Source: Adiantum capillus-veneris (Eukaryota; Streptophyta; Polypodiopsida; Polypodiales; Pteridaceae). Taken from it: a stretch of 64,000 nucleotides of DNA. The translations under genes and the position numbers were made by a program. This document shows positions 42,686 to 52,620 of this stretch, one piece after another. The notes beneath the pieces were generated by a model. It was given only the letters and a program-made list of their open reading frames with translations, did not search any database and was not told the origin of the DNA. The DNA lies in NCBI GenBank assembly GCA_014529385.2, contig CM043950.1, forward strand, positions 74,035,935 to 74,099,934. The letters run 5' to 3'. Within the stretch, counting starts at the first letter, position 1; each line of letters starts with the position of its first letter.

Positions 42686-43740
42686 TTATTCAGAACCATC
42701 TGAATCCATGTCTACATGTGAAAAACCTGATGATGCATCAACCATAAAGGGAGGTTCATCAACCTTTTCCTTTCCTTTTCGTGATACATTCCCTGTACCT
42801 GCTGGTGGAGTAACCTGCGTACATAGTCTACCATTCCATGGCTTCTCAACAGAGCCACGAGAAGAGGACTCTTGTGGTCCACTCAAAACCTGTGACTGTG
42901 GCCTCACATTTTGTAGAACCACATCATCTTTTACATCAGCCCCAATGGTTCCATGTGCATTACTGTACCAGCTGCTCATCTCATCAAAGACTACATCTCT
43001 GCTCACTCGTAATTCTCTTGTAGTAGGATTGTAGCACCTATACCCCTTTTGTTCAAGGGAATATCCCACAAGAATACATTTCTCTGCTTTAGGATCCAAT
43101 TTCCTATGCAACTCATCTGGTACATGCATGTAAGCTATGCATCCAAACACTTTCAAGTGTGCCAAATCAGGGTTTGTAGCTGTAAACTTTTCCTCAGGTG
43201 TTACATCATGCACCGCAGTTGTAGGTGTTCTGTTCATAATGTACACAGCTGTATTTACAGCTTCAGCCTAGAAATGATGAGGCATGTTCTTCTCATTCAT
43301 CAATGCACGTGCAACCTCTGCAATGTGCCTGTTTTTTCTTTCTGCGACCCTATTTTGTTGTGGAGTATATCTGCATGTAAACTGCCTGCATATACCATGC
43401 ATTCGCAGAAAATTTGAAAAATCATTGGATAAGTACTCTCCCCCTCCATCTGACCTCAATGTCTTGATTTGCATATCTGTCTCCTTCTCAATCATGAGTT
43501 TGAAGTCTTGAAAGTGGCCAAACACTTCACTTTCGTTACGCATGAATTAGACCCATACTGTCCTTGTATGGTCATCAATGAAAGAGACATAATACCTGCA
43601 ACCATGTATACTTGCAGTATCGGTTGGACCCCAAACATCTGTGTGCACCACCTCAAGTGTCTTTTTTCATACATTGCACTCATGTGGAAATGAGCCCTTT
43701 GACTGTTTTCCAAACTGGCATGCTGCACACACTTTATGCA
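42686..43740 (-). pseudogene. Copia-1 integrase and linker
   Basis: Minus strand: HTDVWGPT and YYVSFIDDHTRTVW (first Asp), KTLRSDGGGEYLSNDF (second Asp), CRYTPQQNRVAERKNRHIAE (Glu), then VYIMNRTPTTAVHDVTPEE and KVFGCIAYMHVPDE. Stops occur at about 43,545 and 43,270 and a shift near 43,500. The acidic linker VDEPPFMVDASSGFSHVDMD ends at 42,686. Confidence 0.9.
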
Positions 43741-44317
43741 TACTATCCACCTTGAATTTGGGCAAACCTTTTACAATCTATTTTGATTGCATGTTGCGCA
43801 ATCTCTGCTCATTGACATGGCCAATGCGTTTGTACCAAATGTCAACATCAGACACAACACCTATGTCCTGTGAAAATAATGCAGCTTTTACCTCAGGCAT
43901 TTCTACATTCAGCGTAAACATTGTGCCCACACATTTTCCCTATGTGATCAGCTTACAGCCATTCTGGAAATCTTCTAAATAACAGCCATTTGGATTGAAG
44001 CGAACCTACAAACCCTGCTAAACCATTTGTCCAACAGAAACAAGATTCTTTGTAATGTTTGGGACATGAAGTACATCTTCTAAGTACTTTGATTTCCCAC
44101 TCTTCGTATTTAGAGGTATGTCCCCTACATGAGCAATGGGGTGAGCTGTTTCATCTCCTGTCTGCACATAGCCTGACACATCTGGTTTGCGCATATCTCT
44201 AAACCACTCTCCACGAGACGTCATGTGATTAGAGGCACCTGAATCCACATACCAAACATCATCTTGGGTGGAATTCTCTGCAGTCATTGTATTCATTACA
44301 TGCTGCATAACAAACAT
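43741..44317 (-). pseudogene. Copia-1 protease and pre-integrase region
   Basis: Frame 44,018-44,317: DVWYVDSGASNHMTSRGEWF is the aspartic protease site (D-S-G-A). DVLHVPNITKNLVSVGQMV follows at the usual distance. Beyond 44,018 the pre-integrase part is degraded. Confidence 0.9.
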
Positions 44318-45170
44318 GCGCTCGCTTTTGCTGTCATCTGCATCTCTGCTAGTAGATGCATAGTTGCCCTGTTATCTCTTTCCACTTGCTTTTCCCTTTG
44401 GACAGTCACGTGACATGTGACCTCTTTCACCACAAGTCCAACATTCTCTGCTTTTTGGAGTATGTTGCTGGCTGCTTGATCCTGCACCATGACCTCTTTG
44501 ACTGCCCCTGCCTTGAGACTGGTTTTCCGCTGCCACCTGTATTGTTTTGATTTGATTGACCTTCTTGAAATTGACCCCTGCAACCCCTCGGGCCTCGACC
44601 ACTACCTCTACCTCTACCTCTGTTGGAGTTAGAATAGAAGGCCTGTTCAGAATTATTTCTGCCATGAGAAGAAGATGTGTCAAGGTTCTTCTCCTCAAGA
44701 ATAAGCATAGAAATCAAATCTTGGAACACGGGGATGTCGTCTCTTGTATTCATGGAAGACCTAAAATGTACATACTCATCTCCTAGATCATCCAAGCATG
44801 CACGGACAATGTCATCGTCTTCCACTGAGACTTTAATAGATCCAAGAGCCTCGATGATACTCTTGATCTTCAAAGCATAATCATTGATGGAGAGGTTGTT
44901 CCTCTTAACCTGATTTAGCTCTAACTTTAGTTGAAGCTTCCTGGCCTTGGTGTTCACCTCGAACACTCTGCCTAAGTTTTTCCATGCAATGGCGGGGGTT
45001 TCACAATCCTGTAGATAGCCCATCATGCCATCTGTGATGCTCATAGAAAGCCAATACATCACTTTGCTCTGGCCTTGTTGTCATTCCCTCAAAGCTTTCC
45101 TTTGTTCTGTTGTAGCATTTGCCTCGGGAATCTCTGTTTCCTTTTTATTGTCTCCTTCTACATAGAGGTA
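44318..45170 (-). pseudogene. Copia-1 gag, main part
   Basis: From about 45,165: YVEGDNKKETEIPEANATTE, then REWQQGQSKVMYWLSMSITD, LQLKLELNQVKRNNLSINDY and SMNTRDDIPVFQDLISMLIL, an RGRGRGSGRG-rich tail and the knuckle CWTCGERGHMSRDC near 44,400-44,445. The first 33 codons are absent; they are at 19,213-19,310 on the other strand. The cut lies in the same codons on both sides, as a simple break would leave. Confidence 0.9.
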
Positions 45171-45192
45171 GTGCTATCACTATCCTCATCTG

Positions 45193-45699
45193 TCACCGTG
45201 GAAGATCTTCGTCACTAGACTCATCCTCATCTTCATAAAGCTCCTCTAATCGTTTCCTTGTGTCCATATTATAGAGCTTCTTGGTACCTGTCTTTCCATA
45301 GAGGCTAATCGTACCATGTCGCCAATCTTGAACAGCTCCCACTGCACGTAACCATGGTCTTCCAAGTATAATAGGATATGCTCCCAACCCTGCTGGCATC
45401 ACATGAAAATCAACCACTGCCTTTGCATCATATGCCTCCACTTCTAAGCTCTTTACAACACCCAAGCATTTTACTTTTTGATGGTTTGCCAATCTGATCC
45501 GAAAACCTGACACCCCAGCCACTGTGAGACCCATCTTCTCAACGCATGAGTGTGTTATGACGCATATTTGGGCTCCGCCATCCACATAACCTTGTCCCAA
45601 ATTTTTCCTTTTATGCCACACATCTACTATTGGACAAATGTCTGGTAGCTCATCCATTGCCAACACCTTCACTGAACCTCTCTCTGGCTCTTTCTCCAC
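45193..45699 (-). CDS. Gypsy-3 protease
   Basis: 168-residue minus frame overlapping the end of gag by 31 bases in another frame. It has the retroviral-type aspartic protease signature YVDGGAQICVI (D-G-G) at about residues 39-49 and the closing ILGRPWLRAVG. It ends with an acidic tail, EDEDESSDEDLPR, and a stop at 45,193-45,195, right at the rearrangement junction. The protease would process Gag-Pol. The matching pol is at 19,311-22,634 on the plus strand, starting FDEDADVAF. Confidence 0.85.
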   Translation of the reverse strand: MEKEPERGSVKVLAMDELPDICPIVDVWHKRKNLGQGYVDGGAQICVITHSCVEKMGLTVAGVSGFRIRLANHQKVKCLGVVKSLEVEAYDAKAVVDFHVMPAGLGAYPIILGRPWLRAVGAVQDWRHGTISLYGKTGTKKLYNMDTRKRLEELYEDEDESSDEDLPR

Positions 45700-47075
45700 T
45701 GGTTAACGATCCTCTTCCACTGTCGCTTTAGCTTAGGCACCATCTCTATAAGCTGCCCAAAAGTAACATCTGCCTTCTTGCTCGTCAGATCCTCCTTCAA
45801 GTCATAGCTTAATTGCCCATCCCCTAGTGGAAAATCTGAAACATGAAACTTTCGACGAGCTCTCCTTTTCCTCTTGGCCTTGACATCCTTGCCTTCATGG
45901 CTCTTTCCTTTCTTCTTATTAGGACGTGGGGCACTTCTTCCTTCCTTATCCTCTGTGGTCCTCTTCCCAATAGGCATCACTAATGTATCCTCTAGCTTTG
46001 ATGCCTTCTCCAAGGTGACTACACTTAGCACTTTTGTCTTTCCATTTTCCTCCTGGGTTAATCCGCTGGTTCCTTCGTCTCCCTTAATTTCGATGCCATA
46101 ATCATTTGACCTAGTTAGCACCTGTCTTGGCAATGGATACATGTCTCCCCCCATCCCTGGTGGCTTATCACATTGCGGGCTGATGTGACCCAACTCTCCA
46201 CAATTGTAACATGTGGGCGTCTGCCTCCAAAACCTACCATTGCTTTGTCCAACACCATTCCTAGGCCTTTCTTCACCTCCTTGCTGATTTGAAAACCTCC
46301 CTCGACCTCGATTATTTCCCACTTGACCTAGCATGTTTAGGCTGAGATTCTTCATGAAATCTACCATTTGCCTCATGTCTTGCCTTAGCCCATCATCTTG
46401 CACTGCTGTAGTGACCACTGCTGGCATAACCTGAGTAGTAACAGGAACTACTGGTTCATGATGAACCCCTGACATGCGCCCTTGTAAAGACTCTATAGGC
46501 TGAAATTCAGACCTCATTGGCAAAGACTCCACCCCTAACTGGCTCATTTTCCTCAGCTTCCACTCTTTGTTCCTTGCTACCTCTAGTGCATCCTCATATG
46601 TCCTAGGCTTCTTTAGCTCCACTCTCCAACGTATATTCTCCCAAAGACCAGCTAAGAACCTGTCCTTCTTCATCATGTCAGGTGGGGGTACCTGTGGTGC
46701 TAAAGCCTTGCACATTCGCTCCCATGCCAATGAAAACTTATGTATGTACGCATCTACTAGCTCACCTTCCTTCTGCACCAAACCTTGTACTTCTTGCCAC
46801 ACTTTGTCAGGATCTTCTATCTTCACAAACTCCACTTCCAATCCATGCCTTAGATTGTCCCAACTCAATCTTATAGGTGGATCTGCTGCACGCAACTCCT
46901 CTTCAAATGCCTTGGACCAAACTCGTGCATCACTCTTCAAACAAATTTGGAGAAGGCGTAACATTTGCGTAGGGTCATGAATCTGGTTGCTAATGCCGGC
47001 AACCTCCATCTTTTCAAAAAATTCTTCCACATCTTCATCACTTCTTCCATGAAACTCCGGATAAGAGAAAGCCAT
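45669..47075 (-). CDS. Gypsy-3 gag
   Basis: Start chosen at the ATG at 47,073-47,075 (MAFSYPEFHGRSDEDVEEFF); the frame is open upstream to 47,132 without family similarity. 468 residues. A Retrotrans_gag capsid domain covers about residues 10-170 (VWQEVQGLVQKEGELVDAYI, HKFSLAWERM, FLAGLWENIRWRV). A Gln/Met-rich linker follows, then the knuckle CYNCGELGHISPQC at about residue 290, and a long Lys/Arg-rich end (KRKRRARRKFHV). No stops: the element was probably intact before it was split. A gag-protease unit with pol after it fits a Tat-type Gypsy. Confidence 0.9.
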   Translation of the reverse strand: MAFSYPEFHGRSDEDVEEFFEKMEVAGISNQIHDPTQMLRLLQICLKSDARVWSKAFEEELRAADPPIRLSWDNLRHGLEVEFVKIEDPDKVWQEVQGLVQKEGELVDAYIHKFSLAWERMCKALAPQVPPPDMMKKDRFLAGLWENIRWRVELKKPRTYEDALEVARNKEWKLRKMSQLGVESLPMRSEFQPIESLQGRMSGVHHEPVVPVTTQVMPAVVTTAVQDDGLRQDMRQMVDFMKNLSLNMLGQVGNNRGRGRFSNQQGGEERPRNGVGQSNGRFWRQTPTCYNCGELGHISPQCDKPPGMGGDMYPLPRQVLTRSNDYGIEIKGDEGTSGLTQEENGKTKVLSVVTLEKASKLEDTLVMPIGKRTTEDKEGRSAPRPNKKKGKSHEGKDVKAKRKRRARRKFHVSDFPLGDGQLSYDLKEDLTSKKADVTFGQLIEMVPKLKRQWKRIVNQWRKSQREVQ

Positions 47076-48096
47076 GGCTACCCAAATTATGATGCTTTGA
47101 GAACCCTTTCGAACACACGTGCAAGAACCCAAAACTTTTCGCTACCCAATCCCTAGAAACTTCAATGGAGCTCAGCTTTAGATAAGGACAAACACATGCA
47201 CATCAAATGAGTTTTCGTAGTTGATCATTGGAATTACAACAGGCAAAGGACATTCCAGGATCTCTCTCAATCTTCTTGGCCCAAACATAAAGACTATGCG
47301 CTGCTGGAAAAAGATCTTCCTGAACACATGAACATTAATCTGAATTCTTTGAGTTAAATGAAAAGGAGTGAACTGAGGGCCATTTTGATCATCCATTAAA
47401 GCCAACCATGAAGCTCCCAAGAAGGCACACCTGACTCAACCTCTGATTTTGCCAAAATTTCAGCAGCATAACAGCATAAATGGCTCAAAATACCAAAAAC
47501 CAGCCATCATAACTTGGGAAAATTTCGACAGAGTTTCCCCAGAAGTAGAGTAGTAGGAACCCAAAATATAGCATGTCTATGTATGCATAAATTGTCAACA
47601 ATAGAACCCGAGCATCAAGTAGGACTCACTAGTACATAGCTCATGGCGAGGTCACAAAAAGGGTGCTCCAGCTACCTGTATCACCGAAAGGATCTCCACA
47701 TTTGAGAATCCCCCAGCTCAATAAAAACCTCACGCTATCGACCCTCACACGAAGGCTAATGCAAATCGCATATAGTCAAGTCTCAGAAATGACTATCTTC
47801 CAGACCAAGTCTCAGAAATGGTTGGGACTGCCAAATACAACCAAGTATGGCTCCACAAATGCGTATAATGGCAGTTTCCACAAGTAACTTACAATTCGGC
47901 AGACAATGCGCTCAAATAGGCGCCAAGTGATGCATTCCCACAACAACTGCAAGTGACATCACTGCTAGTATATCACTGTACTCCAGCTACCTGTACCTGT
48001 GTGAATCACTTGTACCTGTACCTGTACCTGTAACTGTAACCTGTAACCTGTAATCTGCAACCTGCAACCTGTAACCCCGAATCTCGAAGCTTGAAG
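47076..48096 (-). other. Gypsy-3 5' leader
   Basis: About 1.0 kb between primer site and gag. It has no coding function, but it has a run of degenerate CCTGTA hexamers at 47,990-48,075. Confidence 0.7.
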
Positions 48097-48210
48097 CTCG
48101 ACGCAGAAGGTACTCGAAGAAGATCCTCCGTGGGGGCGCCAAAAGAATGTGAGCTCGAAGCAGAAGGTACTCGAAGAAGATCCTCCGTGGGGGCGCCAAA
48201 AGAATGTGAG
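48097..48210 (-). repeat. 57-bp tandem duplication containing the Gypsy-3 primer-binding site
   Basis: Units 48,097-48,153 and 48,154-48,210 differ at one base. Each contains, on the minus strand, TTTTGGCGCCCCCACGGAGG, the likely primer-binding site. The unit nearer the LTR is the one in the normal place. The tRNA is not identified. Confidence 0.85.
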
Positions 48211-49342
48211 CGGGATGAAAACACACACAGCGCCTCTATAACGACCCAACACACACTCTTGGGAAGATACACACACACACTATGGGGCACCACTCGGCTT
48301 ACACAACACACCTGGCCGAGACAGGAAAAACATCTCTAGAGTGAGAGGAGAGAGACTATCCACTTGCCCACTCCACACAGACACACACACACACACACCC
48401 AAAAAACTCAGCTCAAAAGAGGAGAATTTCTGATGTTTAGATACAAATGATCTTGGGCCAACACCAATGGGGCAAACAGCTCACACAATATGGGTAAAAT
48501 AAGCCAGATACAATCACAAACTGGAACAGAAACTTCGCTCATAGGAGAAATTTACACAGAAAAATAGCAGGAAAAGAGTGAGTAATTTGGCAAAATGGAC
48601 AGCGCCATCGCGTCTAGAACGGCCCAAAACCCCAATCTACAATGTCAAAGTGCTCAAATCCGACCTCGGATGAACAGTTTACGGCCAAAACAGGCTCCAA
48701 AATGAGCAAAAACACACCTGCGGCTGTTCCTCCTCTCTTCTCCACGTTTTTTCTGGTCTTCTCTCATTTTTTTCAGTTCCCACACTTAGATTTTTTAGTT
48801 GGGCACCCTTGGCCTTTTAGATGACCTCAAACGGACCCCGAACAGGCCAAAAACTGACCTCACAGTGCATAGTTGTCACCTTTTTGCATCATTCGCACAC
48901 CTGACACTCAGCTTTTTTCCAATAATGCACCTCGCCACCATGTGAAGTGGCCCCAAAAAAAGGTCCTCATGATGACCTTTCTGCATAATTCTCACAAGCA
49001 AACAGCCACGTTGTGTCCGTCCTCATCTGCGTGCAAATATTGACCTCGTTCGCCCTCCTGACGCCACTAGATGCCATCTGACGCACCTGCTGACCTCATG
49101 TCGTCGGCCCGCGGATAGCTTCCTCGAGAAGTTTTACGCGCTACCAACTCCTCCTTATTGTAGAAAAACACAATGGTACTAGTAACGATGAAAATCGATG
49201 CACTATGTACATGGTGTCCTACCTGTACACATGTGGGCCCCACGTAACCACCTGGCTCTGAAAAATGGGCAATACTTTATTTGATGCACCATGCATGGGT
49301 ATGTACATATGCGCAATCCCTTGCTCCAAAAAACTCCTGACA
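48205..49342 (-). repeat. Gypsy-3 5' LTR
   Basis: 1138 bp in minus orientation, partner of 22,777-23,916. ACGT (49,343-49,346) lies just outside. The adjacent primer site marks it as the 5' LTR. Confidence 0.95.
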
Positions 49343-50083
49343 ACGTATAAGATAAGATCACAGAATTTGCACACCATATATGGTGAAGGCCGCAATTGAG
49401 AATGAGAGAGATATGAGGACTGCGTTCTGTCAACAATAAACGTAAGAAGGATGCTCAAGGAACTTCCAAAGATGTGAGAGACGTCACCCAAAAAGGGCAG
49501 GGTAAAGGAGACGTTAATAATAAAAGAGTCCTCAAAATAGAGTGGCGTGAGACGCAAGATTGACGGCCACAATATGAATAGAAAAAATCTAAATCTTCTC
49601 GAAAAGTTAACACCAAAATAAGAAAAATGATCGCGGATGCTTCACGAAGAAGTAGGACGAAGAAAGCTGCGTCAAGCTCAATTGCAGTAAAAACAACATA
49701 ACTTTCTATTGCGAACTCCGATTGACGCAAACCTAGAACTCAAATCAAAGAGCTTGAGGAGACGAGCAAGTTTTGGATGAAAAGTGCCATTGCGCTATGC
49801 TCCATAGCGCTTTTCCCGTTTCTCCAAATTTTGAGCAGAACAGCAAGAAAAATTGAGATGAAGTTCAGGGTGTCATCAACAAGAAAACGTAATCAACGAT
49901 TAGATTGATTAGCAATAAACATCACACAAAACACTAATCATATTCTTCTTAACACAAAACAACCACAATTAACAAGAATCAATGCTCAAAAATAAAATTT
50001 GTAGCAATTTTTGAATCTTACATGCAAATCGCATACACATACTGTTTTGTCACCATGAATTGAATCGGCGCATGATCGTTACT
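49343..50083 (-). other. Copia-2 5' leader
   Basis: Between the Gypsy-3 insertion point and the Copia-2 primer site. If Gypsy-3 is removed and the large inversion undone, the leader reads into the Copia-2 gag ATG at 23,937. It has no open frame of note. Confidence 0.75.
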
Positions 50084-50095
50084 GCTCTGATACCA
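50084..50095 (-). promoter_or_regulatory. Copia-2 primer-binding site
   Basis: TGGTATCAGAGC on the minus strand directly next to the LTR. Confidence 0.95.
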
Positions 50096-50238
50096 TGTTG
50101 AGATGTAGAGAGAAAGAGAGAGAGACAAGACAAGAGACACACCATATACGCTCCCAAAGACTGATTCATATTGAGGAGAAGATACAAATATATAGGTGAG
50201 ACCAAGTTGAGTAGAGTGAGCCATATATAGCTCCAACA
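50096..50238 (-). repeat. Copia-2 5' LTR
   Basis: 143 bp in minus orientation; nearly identical to 27,390-27,538 apart from CT-run length and two bases. Confidence 0.95.
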
Positions 50239-50379
50239 TTTACTAATACCTATGAGGAGATGTCACCTATGAGAAACCCTTGAGCCAAAAAAGGCAATCC
50301 TTAACGTTCAAGATGGAAATAGGGTTAGTACACGTAAGGTAGGACTCATATGTAGGGGTTCAGGCATTAGGTGGGCCCG

Positions 50380-50860
50380 AGTTTCAGCGCCAGAGGGTCT
50401 GATTGCGTCAAGAGCTTGAATGATGCCTTGTGGGAGGAGAGATTGACCTTCTTATGCTACAGGAGCATCATCTGTGTGAGAGCCTCATTAGACGTTGTGG
50501 TCAGCTTTTGTGTGGGCGGTATGAGACATTCTGGTCAATTGCATTTGGACCTGGTGGCATCCAGGGTGGGGTATGTATGACTATTGCATACTCTTGGCAA
50601 AAGGCCATTGTGAATAGAGGGATTATTGTGTCTGGCAGGGCTCAGTGGATTACTTTGCAGGTTCAAGGTTGCCTCTTGGGATTCCTGAACATCTATGCAC
50701 CCAATGTGGCGAGTGCACGTGAAGAGTTTTGGTCTCACATTGTAGATTCTCTACCGCATGCAAAGCAATTGTGCATTGGGGTGACTTCAACATGTTGGAG
50801 GACCCCTCTGACAGGATTGGAGGTAGCCAGAGTACTGTGCATGGAGTTGAGTTAGCAGCT
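50380..50860 (+). pseudogene. LINE-C APE-type endonuclease
   Basis: Frame 50,430-50,855: EIDLLMLQEHHLCESLI (the Glu of the endonuclease fold), GGVCMTIAYSWQKAIV and GFLNIYAPNVASAREEFW. In a shifted frame GDFNMLEDPSDRIGGSQ contains the GDFN motif. A one-base change near 50,778 causes the shift. The N-terminal end is degraded. Confidence 0.85.
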
Positions 50861-51118
50861 TGGGAGAGGTTATGTATGACTCTGCGGGTTTAATATGTGT
50901 GGCAGCATTCTAGCTTTATGAGGCTTCGAGATAGCTTGGCCTTCTCTCGTTCGGACGGTAAAGTGGGAGGAGTGAATATATCTTGGATAGATGGCTTCTA
51001 ACTAGTGACCACTTCTGTGACTTGGGTGGGATAGTTTGCATTTTGGATGGGACTTTTTTTTTTGGACTATGCACCATTGATTCTCACAATGAGAGACAGA
51101 TAGAGGAGGAGGATCACG

Positions 51119-52620
51119 ATGCTACGCATCCCTAAGAGGGTCTTGCTGGACTCTGCACTCAGAGAGCGAGTGGTGGCTCTTTGGACAGAGGGCTTAGACA
51201 TGCAGGACTCTCCTGCTGACAAAGTGGCCTCTGGACTTGCTCAGCTCAGTCGGCTATTTCTTAAGGAGTCTACGGCCCGCCTCACTGCAGCAAGAGAGGA
51301 GCCGCGTCTTCGATCGGGCTTTGCTTCCTTGTAGAGGATGCAGGAGTAGCATCTAGAAATTCCTCAGTTGGAGGAGCACTCAGTAGGAGCTTTGTTGCCA
51401 GCACAAAGGAGAGACGCCATGAGTTTGCTTTCCATCGACAGGCATCTCAATGGACCCAGGTCGATGACAGAGTGACAGGGGTTTTCTTTGAGACATTGGG
51501 ACCCCGACATGCGCATGCCAAGGTCACTCAGTTGAGGAGGCCTGACGGGTTAGTTGCTTCAGAGCCAGAGGACATGCGCGCAATTGCTACTGGATTTTAC
51601 CATGACCTGATGTCAGCAGAGCCTCCGTCAGAGTGTTAGGATGCATGTAGAGAGCAGGTTTGGGCACAAATTCCTTGTCTTGTGATTGAGGAGATGCGCC
51701 AAAGGCTTGAACTGCCTCTTCAGCCAGAGGAGATCCATGCGGCCCTCAGAGCACTTCCCCGTGGTAGCTGTCCGGGTGAGGATGGTTTGACTATTAGATT
51801 TTTCTTAGAGTATTGGGACTTGCTCGGCTCAGATCTCTGCAACGCTTTTCAATACATCCTACACATAGGAGAGATGCTTGAGAGCATGAGTGAGGGCCTG
51901 ATTTACCTCATTCCCAAGGAGGGTGGCTCCTTGGATAAGATTCGGCAGTGATGGCCTATCAACATTCTCAACTCATTCTACAAAATTCTAGCCAAGGCTT
52001 TGAGTTTGAGGATTCAACCACTTCTAGAGATCATTATACATGGGACACGGAGAGGTTTTTTCAAGGAGCGTAGTATGCTTGACAAGATCTTTACTTATTG
52101 GGAGGCATCTGCCCTTGCGCTCCTTTGTGGTGAGGATATGGTGATACTCCTTCTCGATTTTGAGAAGTCCTATGATAGAGTTGACTAGGACTTTTTGGAG
52201 GGCACTCTATGCAGGATAGGCTTCTCAGACGCCTCAATCCGAGGTGTGTCAGATCTTTACAGAAGGGCACACAATCAGGTACTTTTGGCAGGTGGTAGAG
52301 GAGATCGTTTCATGGTCACACATTCGATCAGACAGGGCTGCCCTCTTGCCCCTTCCTCTTTCTGTTCTATGTTGAGGCAATGAGCAGATTTTTGGTTTCA
52401 TAGCATGTTGGTCTACGTGGCTTAGCACTCCCTATTTGGGGCGACGAGCTACTAGTTTTGAGTTTGCAGACGACTCAGCTTTTTACTTGGAGGGCTAGGA
52501 GGCCAACCTTCACAATTTTGAGCAGGCTCTTGAAACTTTTTATTGTGCATCAGGCACACTCATCAACTAGAGGAAGACAGTGGCTTTCTTGGTTGGTAGT
52601 GCTCCTATGCCTGATTGGTT
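51119..52620 (+). pseudogene. LINE-C reverse transcriptase
   Basis: Pieces in order: LPLQPEEIHAALRALPRGSC; PGEDGLTIRFFLEYWDLLG; EGLIYLIPKEGGSLDKIRQ and, after a stop, PINILNSFYKILAKAL; VILLLDFEKSYDRVD (first Asp); SIRQGCPLAPSSF; and in a shifted frame FADDSAFYLEG, the FADD active site. Stops at about 51,334, 51,949 and 52,186. It would prime on nicked target DNA. Confidence 0.9.

Noticed and set aside
47990-48075. Interstitial telomere repeat
   Set aside because: The CCTGTA-like hexamers are irregular and do not match plant CCCTAAA or TTTAGGG repeats; they lie in the Gypsy-3 leader.
50096-50238. Solo LTR
   Set aside because: A primer-binding site adjoins it, and its near-identical partner is at 27,390-27,538; it is the 5' LTR of the split Copia-2.
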